This document shows positions 60,919 to 64,000 of a DNA stretch of 64,000 nucleotides, piece by piece. Below the pieces are notes generated by a model. That model was not told the DNA's origin, did no database searches, and saw nothing but the letters and a program-made list of their open reading frames with translations. The position numbers were made by a program, and so were the translations under genes. Origin of the DNA: Athalassotoga sp049965695 (GTDB taxonomy: Bacteria > Thermotogota > Thermotogae > Mesoaciditogales > Mesoaciditogaceae); assembly GCF_049965695.1 (NCBI RefSeq), contig NZ_JBMFWB010000005.1, positions 1 to 64,000 of the forward strand, given 5' to 3'. Positions within the stretch are counted from its first letter, which is position 1. Each line of letters opens with the position of its first letter.

Positions 60919-60947
60919 GCACTCACCTTATCTTTAAGATTTCAATG

Positions 60948-60976
60948 ATTTTAACATTTAACATTAAAGAAGTCAA
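60948..60976 (-). promoter_or_regulatory. promoter of the livK leader
   Basis: On the minus strand TTGACT (60976-60971), a 17-nt spacer and TAAAAT (60953-60948) predict a start near 60941, about 23 nt before the leader-peptide ATG. The stretch 60977-61049 beyond it is AT-rich; I see no gene there. Confidence 0.85.
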
Positions 60977-61049
60977 TTAAGAAAGTGTTAACTTTTTTTG
61001 CTTTTTAGTTGATCAATTTAAAATATCGAACGTCCTAATGTATGATTTT

Positions 61050-62453
61050 TCAAGGAAGATCGAAGGAAAGATTCAAAGGACCGTTTTGATCCCTTAATCC
61101 AAGCACATGTACATGCCATCCGCTTAGATCAAAAAGTTTTGGAATGTAAACCCTGTTACCATGTATAGAAACATCGTTTTTGTTCAAAATCACATTTGAA
61201 GCGCCGCTGGTCATTTCAAAAACGGGATTTGCGTAAAAATAAACATTTCCTGAAAATAGAATGGTGACGTTTGTAGAGGTGTATGTTACGCTTTCAACTT
61301 TCAAAGGTTGCGGATGAACGGTGAAATTAACCTTATTTACAATCGCATTGTTTATGCTGACGGTAAAAACATAATCACCGTAAGATGAAAGCCACGTTGC
61401 GTAGAAATTAGGTGAACTGCCATAAACCTGTACCGGCACGCCGTTAACGTAGGCTGAAACGTTAAATTGCTTTGAATTTGAAGCGGCAAAAAATGGTATA
61501 TTTATCATTCCTGTGGATGTAGCATTGATAGTTGGAATTAGAACAACACTCGTTGCACCATCAGATGCGATTAAAACATCTCTTGTCACAGATTCAAAGT
61601 GTCCGATGTCATCGACAACCGTACACGTTGCCTCGTAAAGACCTTGAGTTTCAGATGTCGGGATCTTCAAATTAAAAGTGTACGTGTTACTTGCGTTGGC
61701 ACTTAATTCATCACTTAAATTTCCAATTTTTAAACCAACACTCTGAATACCGTTTGGAGAATAAGCGTAAACAGTTATGGTAGATTGATGTCCTGCGGAG
61801 ATCATTTCAGGCATACTCGTAAATTGAATGTAAGGTTTTGCATTTGATGGTTTTACAACGTTGATGTAAAAAGTTGGCGTCGAGATTAAACCTTGACCGT
61901 TTATGGCCGTTACAGTGAAATCGTGAATTCCAAGATTTCCGAAAGAAAGATTAAAGGTGTTTGAGTTAAATGGGGTATTTTTACCATCCACGCTTAAAGA
62001 TACGGATTGAATGCCGCTTTCCGGATCGTAAACGTCTATATGAACAGGAAAATTGACATCTTGAGATATCGTATCAGGATAAAAAGCCTTCACAATAGGT
62101 GGAGTTGAATCTTTGACAAAAAAACTATCGGTTTTTGTTGCCACATTTCCACCTGTTCCGGCGGCAAAAAGCGTTACTTTATGGTATCCGTAAACACCTA
62201 ACCAGTTTGCAGTGTACAAAGAAGTCCCAATCAAAGTCGTAGGAATAGGTGCTCCGTCGAGTTCAAACACAACGCCAGATAAACCATTTGAATCAACGAC
62301 GTTTGCAGAAAAACTTATATTTTGTCCTGAAAGCAGAGTTGCTGATTTTGTGAAATTATAAATCATAGGTTTCGAAGAACCTCTCACGAGCATGCAAGAA
62401 GATAGTGCCAGGATTAAAACTAAAATCGAAAATATGAATAAAAATTTTTTCAT
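61050..62453 (-). CDS. Ig-like-repeat envelope lipoprotein
   Basis: This 467-residue protein has a type II signal peptide (LILALSSC, lipid cysteine near 20), matching the Lgt encoded at 11184-12062. The body consists of four or so beta-sandwich modules of about 90 residues. Recurring phrases such as VVDSNGLSGVVFELDG, DVYDPESGIQSVSLSVDG and VYAYSPNGIQSVGLKIG resemble bacterial Ig-like or cadherin-type folds. I cannot name a family or ligand. It is the last gene of a tight minus-strand operon, 4 nt after the small barrel gene. Confidence 0.8.
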   Translation of the reverse strand: MKKFLFIFSILVLILALSSCMLVRGSSKPMIYNFTKSATLLSGQNISFSANVVDSNGLSGVVFELDGAPIPTTLIGTSLYTANWLGVYGYHKVTLFAAGTGGNVATKTDSFFVKDSTPPIVKAFYPDTISQDVNFPVHIDVYDPESGIQSVSLSVDGKNTPFNSNTFNLSFGNLGIHDFTVTAINGQGLISTPTFYINVVKPSNAKPYIQFTSMPEMISAGHQSTITVYAYSPNGIQSVGLKIGNLSDELSANASNTYTFNLKIPTSETQGLYEATCTVVDDIGHFESVTRDVLIASDGATSVVLIPTINATSTGMINIPFFAASNSKQFNVSAYVNGVPVQVYGSSPNFYATWLSSYGDYVFTVSINNAIVNKVNFTVHPQPLKVESVTYTSTNVTILFSGNVYFYANPVFEMTSGASNVILNKNDVSIHGNRVYIPKLFDLSGWHVHVLGLRDQNGPLNLSFDLP

Positions 62454-62457
62454 TTAC

Positions 62458-62934
62458 TCAAAAATCCAAACCAAGGCCAAATCTCCATTCTTTCACTCCC
62501 GAAAAAGATGTAAAATTGGTTATGCTGCCTTGTGCCTCTCCAAAGGCTGAAAAATTGCCAAGGAAAAGATCTGCACCTATGTGATAGTAAAGAGGATTGA
62601 GGGAGACCGGACTGAATCCATTTTGAAAAGAAAACTGCGTTTGCAAGCCAACACCTAAATATGGCCTTATGTTGCCGGTTGGTAAAGATACAAGCAAAGT
62701 TGGCAAAAGGCTCCATGAACTTACATTTCCGAGTTGAGTTAGATCTAAAATATTGTTTACCGTTCCCTCGATTGTAAGTTCAACTCCGAGTATGCCCAAA
62801 GATTTAACGGTTAAACCCACCGCATAACCTGAAGACGAAGTCAAAATCCCCGTACTTGCGTTTATCGACATCACGGCAAATGAGGAAACTGCCAAAAGCA
62901 TTGTTAGGGTTAAAACCAAGATCAAAAGTTTCAT
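62458..62934 (-). CDS. small secreted beta-barrel-like protein
   Basis: This 158-residue protein has a signal peptide (cleavage near SSFAV, 17-21). About eight amphipathic strands follow, including IRPYLGVGLQTQFSFQNG and the C-terminal EWRFGLGLDF, which ends in phenylalanine. This resembles small OmpW/OmpA-type barrels, but I do not recognise a specific family. It lies between two Ig-like envelope genes, with 13 nt before it and 4 nt after it. Confidence 0.72.
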   Translation of the reverse strand: MKLLILVLTLTMLLAVSSFAVMSINASTGILTSSSGYAVGLTVKSLGILGVELTIEGTVNNILDLTQLGNVSSWSLLPTLLVSLPTGNIRPYLGVGLQTQFSFQNGFSPVSLNPLYYHIGADLFLGNFSAFGEAQGSITNFTSFSGVKEWRFGLGLDF

Positions 62935-62947
62935 GAATCCTCCTCCT

Positions 62948-63940
62948 TTATTTTATAAACGTAAGTAAAATCACACCTATCGCCACTGTAAGTACTATCA
63001 AGGGCATTATCAACGACTGGTTATTCGTGATCGTAAACTCATAGTTCGAAGAAAAGCCCACAACATTGGTAACTTTTACAACAAAGGTTCTCGAACCTGT
63101 AAAATCTCCAATTACGAAATTAACGTTTCCGTTAAGGAAATCATTCTTCCCCATAAAACTAAGGGTATTATCAGCATTTCTAACGTATAGTTCAGCGTCT
63201 TTGAGCCCTATTAAATCTGTCGCCGCAACGGTTATGCTGTACTTTCCGCTTAAGAACAATTCACTTCCTGAAAATGATACCACTTTTGGGCCGTTGTTGT
63301 CGATACCCACCTTTTTTTGCACCAACAAAGACTCACCCGTGATAAGATTTGCTTTGGCAAACAGTGTATGAAAACCATCTTCGAACATCTGAGTGTTAAC
63401 ATTTGCCTCAAAAATCTTTGGAGAATTATCTGAGACAGCAATCGGTTGATCCAAAATTGTTTGGTTGTCCATTATGATTTGCACATTTTCTCTGCCATAT
63501 CCGGGTGGAACTATCGCAAAAATCTTTTCTGTACCTTTTAAGTAATTGCCATAATCGGGAAGATTGGAAATTCCAATTCCATTTTCGATATTTGTCATGA
63601 TTTTGTAAGAAACAACAAGAGCAGTCGCAACAGATGTTAGATACCCATTTTCACTCTTGAAGGTCACGTAAGAATACAAACTTGTCGATGGCAAAGTTGA
63701 ATTGAAAGTCCATTGCCTGTCGAAGAATTTTCTCACTTTCCCGTTGAAATACACTTCAAGCGTTATGGGCATACCGTCTCCAGAAAATCCGCCTATCTGG
63801 AAGTTGCCATTTTCGCCGGTGAAGACTATGGCCGGTGATATCTCAAAGGCAGGTCCGCTCCCTACGGAGCGGACGACACCCTCTGCCATTACAAAACATG
63901 CCAGAAAAGCAGACAAAATCAAGACAAATGCTTTCAACAT
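62948..63940 (-). CDS. secreted Ig-like protein with C-terminal membrane anchor
   Basis: This 330-residue protein begins with a signal peptide (cleavage near CFVMA, 15-19) and ends with a single membrane helix (LIMPLIVLTVAIGVILL) plus a basic end. The body contains two or more beta-sandwich repeats (FAIVPPGYGRENVQIIMDN and ITVAATDLIGLKDAELYVRN) similar in style to the Ig-like lipoprotein downstream. GGGAG precedes ATG 63940. Topology suggests a protein facing the periplasm and anchored in a membrane. Function is unknown. Confidence 0.78.
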   Translation of the reverse strand: MLKAFVLILSAFLACFVMAEGVVRSVGSGPAFEISPAIVFTGENGNFQIGGFSGDGMPITLEVYFNGKVRKFFDRQWTFNSTLPSTSLYSYVTFKSENGYLTSVATALVVSYKIMTNIENGIGISNLPDYGNYLKGTEKIFAIVPPGYGRENVQIIMDNQTILDQPIAVSDNSPKIFEANVNTQMFEDGFHTLFAKANLITGESLLVQKKVGIDNNGPKVVSFSGSELFLSGKYSITVAATDLIGLKDAELYVRNADNTLSFMGKNDFLNGNVNFVIGDFTGSRTFVVKVTNVVGFSSNYEFTITNNQSLIMPLIVLTVAIGVILLTFIK

Positions 63941-63943
63941 GAT

Positions 63944-64000
63944 TTAGAACTCCCATATTGATCCGTTGTTCATCAAAACATTTCCAAGCATGTCCGTTAT
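63944..64000 (-). CDS. 3' end of an envelope-protein gene (partial)
   Basis: Read on the minus strand, the last 18 codons before TAA (63946-63944) give a reading frame ending NNGSIWEF. A terminal phenylalanine after a short strand is typical of outer-membrane proteins, but the visible part is too short to assign. Its stop is 3 nt before the next start, so it belongs to the same operon. Confidence 0.5.
   Translation of the reverse strand: MTDMLGNVLMNNGSIWEF

Noticed and set aside
62450..62716. Minus-strand open frame of 88 codons
   Set aside because: Another frame of the small barrel gene, which has a signal peptide, good spacing and a beta pattern.

Overview
The window looks like a chromosomal stretch of a Thermotogota (Thermotogae) bacterium, probably outside the genus Thermotoga. 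This placement is an inference. The grounds are: a tryptophanyl-tRNA synthetase with four cysteines at the spacing and residue numbers of the Thermotoga maritima [4Fe-4S] enzyme; an ATP-dependent and a pyrophosphate-dependent phosphofructokinase together; secreted beta-rich and Ig-like envelope proteins; a low-GC, AGA/AGG-rich coding style; and very frequent TTG starts. Genes are densely packed, mostly on the + strand, and often join by ATGA or TTGA stop-start overlaps. I saw no tRNA, rRNA, CRISPR array, transposase or prophage gene.

Layout. 1-1260: a repeat end, a Nudix hydrolase and a MaoC-type hydratase. 1363-4267: trpS, scpA, scpB, rluB (translation and chromosome segregation). 4376-8943: a secreted TPR protein, a secreted beta-rich protein, a small DUF4911-like protein and a protein with two YqeG-like HAD domains. 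8958-16443: sugar epimerase, rarA, lgt, polA, a universal stress protein, miaB. 16433-25671: mutS, pfkA, pyk, an oligoendopeptidase F, PPi-dependent phosphofructokinase, and a DedA protein fused to a degenerate phosphoesterase. 25692-28654: a 5'-nucleotidase-like enzyme, a cold-shock protein, threonine aldolase. 28655-29257: two near-identical repeats, followed by an MFS transporter and valS-folC-ruvA. 35214-39089: glmU-prs-rplY-pth-mrnC. 39086-40273 (minus): a lone beta subunit of a Na+-pumping decarboxylase. 40716-42167: a four-part membrane-lipid enzyme fusion. 42299-47946: a BMP/Pnr-type nucleoside ABC transporter with two tandem binding proteins. 48013-57626: rbfA-truB-ribF-MATE, rpsO, pnp, M16 peptidase, HD-GYP-like protein, iron alcohol dehydrogenase. 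57691-58716: a porin-like protein. On the minus strand from 64000 down to 58760: an envelope operon (OMP-like end, Ig-like/TM protein, small barrel, Ig-like lipoprotein), a branched-chain amino-acid binding protein, and a DDAH/amidinotransferase-family protein.

Two regulatory systems stand out. First, the gene for the branched-chain amino-acid binding protein (59683-60786, minus) is preceded by a complete ribosome-mediated attenuator: a TTGACT-N17-TAAAAT promoter, a 17-codon leader peptide with 8 Ile/Leu/Val codons, and mutually exclusive antiterminator and terminator hairpins ending in seven T. Second, six copies or fragments of a MITE-like intergenic repeat (about 90-260 bp) carry inverted ends. 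Each end holds an outward-facing sigma70-like promoter (TTCGGA-N17-TATAnT). These copies sit directly upstream of trpS, the MFS gene, the lipid-enzyme fusion, the DDAH-like gene and the Nudix gene, so the family appears to spread promoters.
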